The position numbers were made by a program, and so were the translations under genes. Under the pieces are notes generated by a model, which saw only the letters and a list, made by a program, of their open reading frames with translations, was not told where the DNA came from and ran no database searches. DNA of 64,000 nucleotides, from the NCBI GenBank assembly GCA_964580105.1, contig CAZOJJ010000006.1, positions 33,326 to 97,325 of the forward strand, written 5' to 3'. This document shows positions 16,733 to 24,377 of this stretch, one piece after another (the first letter of the stretch is position 1; every line of letters starts with the position of its first letter). Source of the DNA: CAZOJJ01 sp964580105 (GTDB taxonomy: Bacteria; Bacteroidota; Rhodothermia; Rhodothermales; Rubricoccaceae).

Positions 16733-18103
16733 TCAAAACACGAAGGCGCCTTCGAGGCACCGGTCCCCGGCCTCGGTGGCGTGGAGGTAGACCTCGTCGA
16801 TGGGGGCGTCCGGGTCCACGTCGAGGCGCATGTCGTCGCCGTCGCGGGCGGCGTCGAAGCGGACGACGCCGTCCACGACGGTCATCACGGGGCGGGCGTA
16901 GACGGAGAGCGGATGGCCGCGGAAGAGCGCGAGGTCGGCGTCCTTGCCCACCTCGATGGAGCCGACGCGGTCGTCGATGCCGAGCTGCCAGGCGGGGTTG
17001 ATCGTGATGAGGGCGAGGGCCTCGTCGTCGGTCAGCCCGCCGTAGCGCTGGGCCTTGGCGGCTTCGTGGTAGAGGTGACGCATGAGCTCGTCGTCGTCCG
17101 AGTTGATGGACGTGCGGACGCCGTTGCGCGTGAGGATGGCGGCGTTGTAGGCCGTCGAGTAGTAGACCTCGAACTTGTAGCCCCACCAGTCGGAGAAGAC
17201 GGAGGCGCCGGCGCCGTAGGCGGCCAGCTCGGGGGCCACCTTGAACGCCTCGTTGGCGTGCTGGAACGTGACGCGCTCGACGCCGAAGTCGCGCAGCACG
17301 TCCATCAGCATGAGGATCTCGTCGGCGCGGTAGCTGTGGGCGTGGACGAGCACCTCGCCGTCGAGCACGTCGGCCAGCGTCTCCATGCGGCGGCTGTAGG
17401 GCGGCGGCGTGGCGGGCCGGCCTTCGCGGACGGCGGCCGCGGCGGCCTCCTGGGCGGCGCGGTAGCGGCGCGCCTCGGTGAACGCCTCCCGGATCACCTG
17501 CTCGACGCCCATGCGCGTGTTCGGCCGCAGGCTTCGGCCCCGGCCGTGGACGCGCGTGGGGTTCTCGCCAAGGGCGAACTTGATCGTGCGCGGCGCGCCC
17601 TCGAACGCGAGCCCCTCGGGGTCGAACGTGCCGTAGCGGAGCTTGATCGTCTCGCTCTCGCCGCCGATGGGGTTGGCCGAGCCGTGGAGGACGTGGATCG
17701 TCGTCACGCCGCCCGCCAGCGCGCGGTAGATCCCGATGTCGGCCGGGTCGATCACGTCCCCGAGGCGGACCTCGGCGACGACGGGGTTGGTGGCCTCGTT
17801 GACGGGGCCTTCGACGGCCAGGTGCGAGTGGGCGTCGATGATGCCGGGCATGACGTGGAGCCCGGCGGCCTCGACGACGCGGACCCCGTCCGGCGCCGTC
17901 AGATTCCGGCCGACCTCGGCGATCGTGCCGTTGCGGACGAGCACGTCGGTCCGCTCCAGCGTGCCGCGGGTGACGGTGAGCACGGTGCCGCCCCGGATGA
18001 GGAGGTCGCCGCGGGCGTCGGCGGGGGGGAGGTCGGCCGCCGTCTGGGCGGCGGCCGGCGAGGCGAGGAGGCTGAGGGCGAGGAGGAGCCGTCGCGGCAT
18101 CAT
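16733..18103 (-). CDS. Secreted amidohydrolase with intact metal site
   Basis: 456 aa; signal peptide ends at about AAAQ (residue 20). Full set of metal ligands: GIIDAHSHLA (His92, His94), VHAHSYRADEI, FQHANEAF and NSDDDE. The C-terminal DRVGSIEVGKDADLALFRGHPL is typical of imidazolonepropionase/dipeptidase-like members. It likely acts in the periplasm on a cyclic amide or dipeptide; substrate unknown. Its ATG overlaps the stop of the upstream 102-aa gene (ATGA). It is the only catalytically complete member among three adjacent paralogues. Confidence 0.9.
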   Translation of the reverse strand: MMPRRLLLALSLLASPAAAQTAADLPPADARGDLLIRGGTVLTVTRGTLERTDVLVRNGTIAEVGRNLTAPDGVRVVEAAGLHVMPGIIDAHSHLAVEGPVNEATNPVVAEVRLGDVIDPADIGIYRALAGGVTTIHVLHGSANPIGGESETIKLRYGTFDPEGLAFEGAPRTIKFALGENPTRVHGRGRSLRPNTRMGVEQVIREAFTEARRYRAAQEAAAAAVREGRPATPPPYSRRMETLADVLDGEVLVHAHSYRADEILMLMDVLRDFGVERVTFQHANEAFKVAPELAAYGAGASVFSDWWGYKFEVYYSTAYNAAILTRNGVRTSINSDDDELMRHLYHEAAKAQRYGGLTDDEALALITINPAWQLGIDDRVGSIEVGKDADLALFRGHPLSVYARPVMTVVDGVVRFDAARDGDDMRLDVDPDAPIDEVYLHATEAGDRCLEGAFVF

Positions 18104-18408
18104 TCGGAGGCGTCGGTCTGGAGGCAGGCCGTGAAAGGGAGGGCTTCCTGGCCTTCGGGCACGGGCGGGCCCTCGAACGTGCCGCCGGTCACGGTCCCTT
18201 CGATCTCGATCCGCCCCATGCCGGGCTGATCGAACGCGAAGGCGAGGCGGCCGCCCTCGGCAACGAGGTCGTCGGGGCGGGCGACGTAGTCCCGGCTGCC
18301 GACGAGCGCGGCGGGGCCGTCGGCCTTCGCCGCCGACTTCGGGGCGTTCTGGGCGAAGGCGACGGGGGCTGCCGGGAGGAGCCGGGCGAAGAGCGGGAAG
18401 AGGCGCAT
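18100..18408 (-). CDS. Small secreted protein, stand-alone copy of the neighbour's C-terminal domain
   Basis: 102 aa with a signal peptide (MRLFPLFARLLPAAPVAFAQ). The mature segment LAFAFDQPGMGRIEIEG followed by GGTFEG closely matches LAFSFDQPGLGTVRVRG in the last 100 residues of the amidohydrolase-like protein encoded just upstream. It sits between two amidohydrolase genes, 7 bases after one and overlapping the next by 4, so all are co-expressed. It appears to be a beta-sandwich domain released from, or donated to, the large protein. Function unknown. Confidence 0.75.
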   Translation of the reverse strand: MRLFPLFARLLPAAPVAFAQNAPKSAAKADGPAALVGSRDYVARPDDLVAEGGRLAFAFDQPGMGRIEIEGTVTGGTFEGPPVPEGQEALPFTACLQTDASE

Positions 18409-18415
18409 CGCGGTA

Positions 18416-20137
18416 TCAGCTGCCGGGCCGCCGCGTGGCCGTGATGGAGAACGAGCCCGTCGCGCCCGCCTCGGCCGTGCCGGTGAACGAGTCGCCCTCG
18501 ATGACGCCCCGGACGCGGACGGTGCCGAGGCCGGGCTGGTCGAACGAGAACGCGAGCACGTTGCCTTCGAGCGAGACGGAAGCCAGGTTGCGGGTCTCGT
18601 CGGTGGTGATGGTGCCGGAGAGGCGGGAGCCCGCGCCTTCGAGCGTGAACGTGCCCTCCTGCGGGCCGTCCGGCGTGGAGACGCGGTAGGCCCACGTTCC
18701 CGCCGCCGTAGCCACGGCGTCGGGGTCGGCCCTCTCGGGCGCGCCGGACTCCTCGCCTTCGAAGCGGACGCCCTCGACGAACACGAAGCGGATGGCCGTC
18801 TCTTCGTCGAAGTAGTCGCCGTCGGTGACGACGAGGTTGGCGAGCTTGCCCGCCTCGACGGTGCCGAGCTGGCGGTCGAGGCCGAAGAAGCGGGCCGGCA
18901 CCGTGGTGAGCGCCGCCAGCGCGTCGTCGGCGGCAAGCCCGGCGGCGATCATGCGGGCGAGGTGGCCGCGGATCGCGTCGGGCTTCACGTCGAGCGTGGC
19001 GAAGGCGAAGGGGATGTCGGCCTGCGCCAGCGTGGCCGCGTTCGCTTCGCGGCGGCCGACGGCGGCGGCGCGCTGGGCGCGCATGGCGGCGGCCTCGTCC
19101 TGCAGGTATTCGTAGGAGCGGATGCGCCGTTCGGTGATGAAGACGGTGCCGCCCGGCGTGGCGGAGGGATAAGGGGCGGCCGCCGCGCTCGTGTCGGCCG
19201 CGAGGGTGTCGGGCAGCGCCAGCGGGGCGAGCACCATCACGCCCTGCTCGTTGAGCCGCTCGACGAGCGGGGTGCTCTCGGGCACCCCCGCCAGCACGAG
19301 CGGCAGGTCGAACGCGCGCGCGAGGCGGAGGGCGTAGAACGCCTGGTTCGTGTTGCCGACCTCGAAGAACAGCGGGCGGTCGCCGTCGAGCGTCGGGAGG
19401 AGCGCGGCGAGGACGGGGTCGTAGGGCGGGCGCGTCGCCCCGCGCCGCTCGGAAAAGCGAGTGGCCGCCTCGCGGCGACGGCCGGCCTCGGTGAGCAGGT
19501 CGTGGAGGACGGCCTGGAGGCCCATCGGCGTGGCGGGGTAGACGCCGCGCGCGGGCGTGAACCGGGCGTAGAGCGACAGCGGCCCCGTCAGGAGCGTGGC
19601 GCCGTCGCGCTCGCCGCGCTGGGCCGGGCGCAGGAGGAAAACGGCGCCCTGACCGGGAAGGGCCCGCCCGTGGGGGACGGTGTGCGCCGCCGTGAAGCCG
19701 AGCGCCCGGAGGGCTGCGACGGAAGCGTGGGCGGGGTCGATCATCGGCCGCACGTCGCGATCCGCCTGGATGCCGGCGCGGGCACGCGGCGGGTCGCCGG
19801 GGTCGGGTACGTCCTCCTCCTCGGCGTCCGGCGCGGCCACCCCCGCGTGCCCGAGGGCGTCGAGGAAGCCGGCGTAGACCGTGAGCGAGTCGCCCTCGAT
19901 GACGTCCGCGTCGTACGGCGCCTGCACGTCCGGGCCGACGGCCTCGATGATCCCGTCGCGGACGACGACCGTCGCGCGGTCGAGCACCCGGCCGGGGGCC
20001 TGCACGACGCGCGCGTTCGTGATAGCGAAGGCGCGCGTGACGGGCCGGAGCGGGGTCTCGTTCGAGATGCCCTGCGCCCGGGAGGGGCCGGCGGCGGCGA
20101 GGAGAGCGAGGAAGAAGGGGAGGCGCAAGCGGCGCAT
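18416..20137 (-). CDS. Secreted amidohydrolase-like protein without HxH, with extra C-terminal beta domain
   Basis: 573 aa; signal peptide to about residue 21 (AAAGPSRAQ). Amidohydrolase-like core to about residue 460 (ending DRQLGTVEAGKLANLVVTDGDYFDE), then a C-terminal beta-rich domain of about 100 residues. At the metal motif it reads FLDALGHAG (91-99) instead of IDxHxH, so the bimetal site is not formed. The paralogue at 16733 keeps the site. It is the first gene of the five-gene minus-strand operon. The start at 20137 begins the signal peptide; an upstream ATG (20197) is rejected. Confidence 0.85.
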   Translation of the reverse strand: MRRLRLPFFLALLAAAGPSRAQGISNETPLRPVTRAFAITNARVVQAPGRVLDRATVVVRDGIIEAVGPDVQAPYDADVIEGDSLTVYAGFLDALGHAGVAAPDAEEEDVPDPGDPPRARAGIQADRDVRPMIDPAHASVAALRALGFTAAHTVPHGRALPGQGAVFLLRPAQRGERDGATLLTGPLSLYARFTPARGVYPATPMGLQAVLHDLLTEAGRRREAATRFSERRGATRPPYDPVLAALLPTLDGDRPLFFEVGNTNQAFYALRLARAFDLPLVLAGVPESTPLVERLNEQGVMVLAPLALPDTLAADTSAAAAPYPSATPGGTVFITERRIRSYEYLQDEAAAMRAQRAAAVGRREANAATLAQADIPFAFATLDVKPDAIRGHLARMIAAGLAADDALAALTTVPARFFGLDRQLGTVEAGKLANLVVTDGDYFDEETAIRFVFVEGVRFEGEESGAPERADPDAVATAAGTWAYRVSTPDGPQEGTFTLEGAGSRLSGTITTDETRNLASVSLEGNVLAFSFDQPGLGTVRVRGVIEGDSFTGTAEAGATGSFSITATRRPGS

Positions 20138-20165
20138 CGGAACCGGCAGTGGAGGAGGGGCCGGG

Positions 20166-20174
20166 CCGAAGATA
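20166..20174 (-). promoter_or_regulatory. Candidate -7 element TATCTTCGG for the amidohydrolase operon
   Basis: First T is 37 bases before the first gene (20137). Confidence 0.45.
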
Positions 20175-20209
20175 GAGCCCGGCGAAAAAAGCAGCACGCC
20201 CCGCGTGTG

Positions 20210-20899
20210 CTACGCCGCGAACACGCCCAGCTCGCGGCCGAGCGAACGGGCGGCGGGCGTCACGATCTGATCCGGGCGGACGACGATCTTCTTGTGCTGC
20301 AGCCGTGCCCTGCGCACGTCGTTTTCCGTGACGACACGCCCTTCGACCTCCACGACCTCCATCCGGTTCGGCGACGGAAGCGAGGCGGAAGAGGCGGCGG
20401 GTCGTGCCGATTCAACGGACCCCTTGCTACCGAGCCACCGGGCCGTCGTACCGGCTTCGGTGCCGGCTGCGAGGAGGACCGTCCGGTCCAGCACGACGCG
20501 CGGTCCCTCTCCCGTTTCCACCCGCACGTGACTCAGCACGAGGGGACCGAGGGCGACGCTCGTCGTGACGCCGTCTGTGAGCCCCCATGCGTCGCGGAGG
20601 CCGGTGGGGAGGACGAGGCGCGGCGCGATGGGTCCGATTGCCGGAGCGTCGAGTGCGCCGCGCGGGCCGCGGAGGGTGGGCGACGAAGCGCGCAGCGCTT
20701 CCCGGTCGAGCGCGTCGAGGACGAGGCGGAGGGGATCGCCCGGCCGGGCCTCGACGAAGAGGGGGCGGCCGGCGCCGAGCACCTCGACCCGCTCCGTCCC
20801 CCGCCACGTGTAGCCCTCGCCGAAGAGCGCTGCGACGGCGTCGGGAGGCAGTACGGCGTGGGAGCGCGCCGCCTGGACGGGGAGGGCGTCGGGGCGCAT
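20210..20899 (-). CDS. Degenerate PduL-like (phosphate acyltransferase fold) protein with C-terminal LVTPxAR-type module
   Basis: 229 aa, no signal peptide. Residues about 7-145 align by eye with both halves of PduL, the phosphotransacylase of bacterial microcompartments (AVAALFGEGY, TLRGPRGAL, GLTDGVTTSVALGPLVLSHVRV). The zinc ligands are largely gone: His14 remains, but the second His of the first pair is Val16, and the RHIHM pair reads RLVL (94-97). Residues 189-227 (VTENDVRRA, IVVRPDQIVTPAARS) match the N-terminal module of the RpiB-like protein encoded immediately upstream; the two genes overlap by one base (TGATG). A non-catalytic or altered role is likely. Family assignment is by eye. 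Confidence 0.55.
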   Translation of the reverse strand: MRPDALPVQAARSHAVLPPDAVAALFGEGYTWRGTERVEVLGAGRPLFVEARPGDPLRLVLDALDREALRASSPTLRGPRGALDAPAIGPIAPRLVLPTGLRDAWGLTDGVTTSVALGPLVLSHVRVETGEGPRVVLDRTVLLAAGTEAGTTARWLGSKGSVESARPAASSASLPSPNRMEVVEVEGRVVTENDVRRARLQHKKIVVRPDQIVTPAARSLGRELGVFAA

Positions 20900-21549
20900 C
20901 AGCGTCCGGGGAGGTAGCGGGCCTCCACGTCCTGGATCTTCTGCACGCGCGCGGCGTGGCGCCCGCCCTCGAAGGCCACCGACAGGAACTCGGCCAGCAC
21001 GCGCTTGGCGCTCTCGACGCCCATCGTGCGGCTCCCGAGCGTGAGCACGTTGGCGTCGTTGTGGGCGCGGGCGTTGTAGGCACTGAATACGTCGGGGCAG
21101 AGGGCGGCGCGCACGCCCGGCACCTTGTTCGCCACCATCGCCGAGCCGACGCCGACGCCGTCGATCATCAGCCCGAAGCGGACGGCGCCCTGCTGCACGA
21201 GCCGCGCCACGGCGAAGGCGTAGTCCGGGTAATCCACCGACGCCTCGGAATCGGTCCCGACGTCGGTGACGGCGAAGCCGAGGGCCTCGGCGTGCGTCTT
21301 GAGCGCGGCCTTGTAGGGGAAGCCGGCGTGGTCGCACCCCAGCGCCAGCGTCTTCGGCGGAGCCGGCGAGGGCGCCGAGGCGGAGGCGGTGCCGGCCTCG
21401 GGCGTGCGCTCGACGAACGCGACGCCGTGCTCGCGCGCCGCGTCGCGCGCCAGCGGCGTGACGAGCGTGCCCGGCGCGACGACGAGCCGGCCGCTCCCGC
21501 TGCGGGCGGCGTCGAGGACGTGACGTTCGGTGATGAGGCGGCGCGGCAT
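20899..21549 (-). CDS. RpiB/LacAB-family sugar-phosphate isomerase-like protein with N-terminal microcompartment-type module
   Basis: 216 aa. Residues 4-45 form a module (LITERHVLDAARSG, LVVAPGTLVTPLARD) like those at the start of Eut/BMC-associated proteins. A Pro/Ala linker then leads to an RpiB domain (about 67-205) with GCDHAGFPYK, NKVPGVRAA and HNDANVLTLG. The catalytic Cys of the CGTG loop is Asp130 (IDGVGVGS). Classical RpiB interconverts ribulose-5-P and ribose-5-P; the altered loop suggests another substrate or mechanism. No shell proteins are in the window. The ATG at 21549 is 12 bases from a promoter-like motif. Confidence 0.8.
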   Translation of the reverse strand: MPRRLITERHVLDAARSGSGRLVVAPGTLVTPLARDAAREHGVAFVERTPEAGTASASAPSPAPPKTLALGCDHAGFPYKAALKTHAEALGFAVTDVGTDSEASVDYPDYAFAVARLVQQGAVRFGLMIDGVGVGSAMVANKVPGVRAALCPDVFSAYNARAHNDANVLTLGSRTMGVESAKRVLAEFLSVAFEGGRHAARVQKIQDVEARYLPGR

Positions 21550-21552
21550 GGC

Positions 21553-21561
21553 CCCAAGCTA
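21553..21561 (-). promoter_or_regulatory. Candidate -7 element TAGCTTGGG adjacent to the rpiB-like ATG
   Basis: First T is 12 bases before the start codon; predicts a leaderless mRNA for the rpiB-like/pduL-like pair. Confidence 0.45.
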
Positions 21562-21683
21562 CGGCGCGGGCACAGGTAGGGTGAACCCGTGCAGGCGACG
21601 CACCGTTGCACGATTCGGTGGCTCTTATTGATCTTCCTTTTGATCGCGAGCGCCGTCGCCCCTCCCATTAGCCCCTCGCTGGC

Positions 21684-22985
21684 ATGTCCGTCGTCCCGCC
21701 TCCCACGTCGTCTCCCGTCGTCGCCGAGCACCCGAAGGTGTCGGCCTACGAGATCGCCACCGCCAACTTCGACCGCGCCGCCGACCTCCTCGGCCTCTCC
21801 GACGAGTGGCGCATGTTGATCCGGACGCCCTTCCGCGAGATGCGCGTCGAGGTGCCGCTCCACCGCGAGGATGGCAGCCTCGTCGTCTTCACCGGGTACC
21901 GCGTCCAGCACAGCGGCGCGCGCGGGCCGTTCAAAGGCGGGATCCGGTTCTCGCCGCTGGTCGACTTCGACGAGGTCCGCGCCCTGGCCGAGACGATGAC
22001 GTACAAAACGGCCCTCGTGGACGTGCCCTTCGGCGGCGGCAAGGGGGGCGTCAACTGCGACCCGCGCACGCTCTCGAAGCTGGAACTGGAGCACGTCACG
22101 CGCCGCTACGTCTCGCGCATCCACCTCCTCCTCGGCCCCAACCGCGACGTGCCCGCGCCGGACATGGGCACCAACGCGCAGGTGATGGCCTGGATCGTGG
22201 ACCAGTACGGCCGCCAGCACGGCCACTCGCCCGCCGTCGTGACGGGCAAGCCGCTGGAGATGGGCGGCTCGCCCGGCCGCGAGCAGGCCACCGGCCGCGG
22301 CGTGATGATCACGGCCCTGGAGGCGGCGAAGGACTACGGCCTCGACCTCCGCGGCCTCCGCGTGGCCATCCAGGGGTTCGGCAACGTCGGCATGAACGCG
22401 GCGCTGCTGCTGGCCGAGAGGGGCTGCACCATCGTCGGCATCTCGGACGTCTCCGGCGGCATCTTCCACGCCGACGGCATCGACGTCGAGGACCTCCGGC
22501 GCTACAAGGAGCGCGAGGGCGGCGACCACACCATCGCGGGCTACGCCGCGCCCGGCCTCGAGAACGTCGGCCACGCCGACTTCATGGGCGTCGACTGCGA
22601 CGTGCTCATCCCCGCCGCGATGGAGAGTGCCATCCACGAGGACAACGTGGACTCCGTCAAGGCCAAGATCGTCGTCGAGGGCGCCAACCTCCCCATCGCG
22701 CCGGACGCCGACGCCAAGCTGATCGAGCGCGGCGTCGTCATCGTACCGGACATCCTCGCCAACGCGGGCGGCGTGACCGTCTCCTACTTCGAGTGGAGCC
22801 AGAACTTCCAGCAGTATCGGTGGGCCGAGGAGGAGGTCAACGAGCGGCTGGAGCGGATCATGCTCAAGGCCTACCGCGACGTCGTCGCCGAGTCGAAGGC
22901 GCGCCGTGCGACGCTCCGGGAGGCGGCGTTTACCCTCGCCATCGGCCGCGTCGTCAAGGCCGAGCAACTGCGCGGGTCGCTGTAG
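21684..22985 (+). CDS. gdhA: Glutamate dehydrogenase (Glu/Leu/Phe/Val family)
   Basis: Reversible oxidative deamination of glutamate to 2-oxoglutarate. The catalytic domain has GPFKGGIRF, Lys108 and Lys120 (VPFGGGKGG) and Asp160 (VPAPDMGT). The Rossmann domain has VAIQGFGNVG. Length 433 aa is that of the hexameric class found in Thermotoga and archaea. Cofactor preference is not decided here. It would connect the Hut product glutamate to the TCA cycle. Monocistronic, facing a convergent gene 39 bases downstream; a GC-rich hairpin (23005-23019) lies between. Confidence 0.95.
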   Translation: MSVVPPPTSSPVVAEHPKVSAYEIATANFDRAADLLGLSDEWRMLIRTPFREMRVEVPLHREDGSLVVFTGYRVQHSGARGPFKGGIRFSPLVDFDEVRALAETMTYKTALVDVPFGGGKGGVNCDPRTLSKLELEHVTRRYVSRIHLLLGPNRDVPAPDMGTNAQVMAWIVDQYGRQHGHSPAVVTGKPLEMGGSPGREQATGRGVMITALEAAKDYGLDLRGLRVAIQGFGNVGMNAALLLAERGCTIVGISDVSGGIFHADGIDVEDLRRYKEREGGDHTIAGYAAPGLENVGHADFMGVDCDVLIPAAMESAIHEDNVDSVKAKIVVEGANLPIAPDADAKLIERGVVIVPDILANAGGVTVSYFEWSQNFQQYRWAEEEVNERLERIMLKAYRDVVAESKARRATLREAAFTLAIGRVVKAEQLRGSL

Positions 22986-23024
22986 GGCCGGCCGCCGGGT
23001 GGAACGGGAGCCGCTCCCGGCTCG

Positions 23025-24323
23025 CTAGCGACTGCGCAGCCAGGGCAGCGGGTTGACGGGCTGCTCGCCCTCGAAGAGGGCGAAGAAGACGCCCGGGCCG
23101 CGCCGCTGCTGGGCCGTCCCGGCCCGGCCGAGGGCTTGCCCGGCCTGCACCGCCTGACCCTGGCGGACGAGCACCTGCGAGAGGTTGCCGTACATGGTGG
23201 TGTACCCGCCGTGGGAGACGAGCACGAACGTCCCGTACGACGGGTTCGAGGCGATGCGCTCGACGGTGCCCTGGAACACGGCCCGGATGCCGGCCCCCGG
23301 TGCCGTAGTCACGTCGATGCCGACCTCCTCGATGCGGGTGCCGTAGACCGGGTGGGTGCGCGTGCCGAAGGCGCCCGTCACGGTGCCGTCGGCCGGCCAC
23401 GGGAGGCGGCCCCGGTTGGAGCGGAACGACCCGCTGAGTGCGACGGCGCGGTCCTCCACCGGCGGCAGGTTAGTAGCGGAAGGCGGCGCGGGGGCTGGAG
23501 CGGGGATGGTGCCGGAGGGTGAAGGGACGGGGCGCCGCGCCGATTCCGCGAGGCGGGCCTCCTCGGCGCGCCTCGCGGCCTCGGCCTGCCGCCGGCGCTC
23601 GGCCTCGGCGCGCCGCCGCTCCTCGGCGACGAGTTCGCGTACGAGGCCTTCGAGCGCCTGGGCGTCCGCCCGGCGCTGGGCCAACTCGCCCTCGAGCTGC
23701 CCCCGCCGCCGCCGTACCTCTTCGACGAGGGCGGCTCGCTCGCGCCGCCGCTCGGCCAGCTGCTGCCGCTCGAACTGACTCGTCGTGATGACCCGCTGCG
23801 TCTGCTGTGCGGCGTCGGTGAGGGCGGCCTGCTGCCCGCGCAGCTCGTCCGTCTTGAGGGCGATGCGTTCCACCTGCCGCCGCCGTCGCTCGGCGAACTG
23901 GCGGAGGTAGCGCGCCCGCGCGATCATCTGGGGAATGGAGCCGGCCGATAGGATCAGCGCGAGGTCGCTCGTCCGGCCGCGCATGTAGGCGTGGCGGGCG
24001 TGGCGGCGGTACGACGCCCGGGCCTCGTTGATCTCCTGCTCCAGCCGCTGGATCGAGCGCTGCATCGCCTGGGCCTGGGTGCGGAGCGTGTCGAGCTCCA
24101 TCCGAAGGCTCTCGACCAATTCCTCCCGAAGGGCGATCTCGGTGTCGAGCCCTTCGAGGGCGGCGAGCTGGCCCTGCTCCTCGCTCCGGGCCTGCTGGAT
24201 CTGCCGCTCCACGCCCGCGATCTGCTCCTGGAGCGCCTCCAGCCGCCGCTCCGTCGCGGCGCGGTCCTGGGCCACGGCGGGTGCCGCCAGCGCGAGCAGG
24301 AGCGCGAGGAGAAACGGGCGCAT
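23025..24323 (-). CDS. EnvC-like murein hydrolase activator (coiled coil plus degenerate M23 domain)
   Basis: 432 aa, signal peptide to about residue 18 (APAVAQ). Residues about 20-260 are long, Arg/Glu/Gln-rich coiled coils. After a Pro/Ala linker comes an M23/LytM domain (about 310-432) with GAFGTRTHPVYGTR. The zinc ligands are missing: the expected HxGxD reads EEVGID, HxHG is SHGG, and the last HxH region is GVFFALF. It is therefore probably a regulator of cell-wall amidases, like EnvC, not a peptidase. It is downstream of DUF4292 and TPR genes, an order conserved in Bacteroidota, but has its own promoter-like motif. Confidence 0.9.
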   Translation of the reverse strand: MRPFLLALLLALAAPAVAQDRAATERRLEALQEQIAGVERQIQQARSEEQGQLAALEGLDTEIALREELVESLRMELDTLRTQAQAMQRSIQRLEQEINEARASYRRHARHAYMRGRTSDLALILSAGSIPQMIARARYLRQFAERRRRQVERIALKTDELRGQQAALTDAAQQTQRVITTSQFERQQLAERRRERAALVEEVRRRRGQLEGELAQRRADAQALEGLVRELVAEERRRAEAERRRQAEAARRAEEARLAESARRPVPSPSGTIPAPAPAPPSATNLPPVEDRAVALSGSFRSNRGRLPWPADGTVTGAFGTRTHPVYGTRIEEVGIDVTTAPGAGIRAVFQGTVERIASNPSYGTFVLVSHGGYTTMYGNLSQVLVRQGQAVQAGQALGRAGTAQQRRGPGVFFALFEGEQPVNPLPWLRSR

Positions 24324-24364
24324 CGGGGTGGGGGACGGCGGGGCGAGGATATCGCGGGATCGGC

Positions 24365-24373
24365 GGAAAAGTA
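24365..24373 (-). promoter_or_regulatory. Candidate -7 element TACTTTTCC upstream of the EnvC-like gene
   Basis: First T is 50 bases before the start at 24323 and falls in the last bases after the DUF4292 stop. Confidence 0.4.
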
Positions 24374-24377
24374 AAGG

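Noticed and set aside
15402..17186. Longer start (17186) for the amidohydrolase-like gene
   Set aside because: The extension overlaps the upstream paralogue out of frame; a signal peptide begins at 16715.
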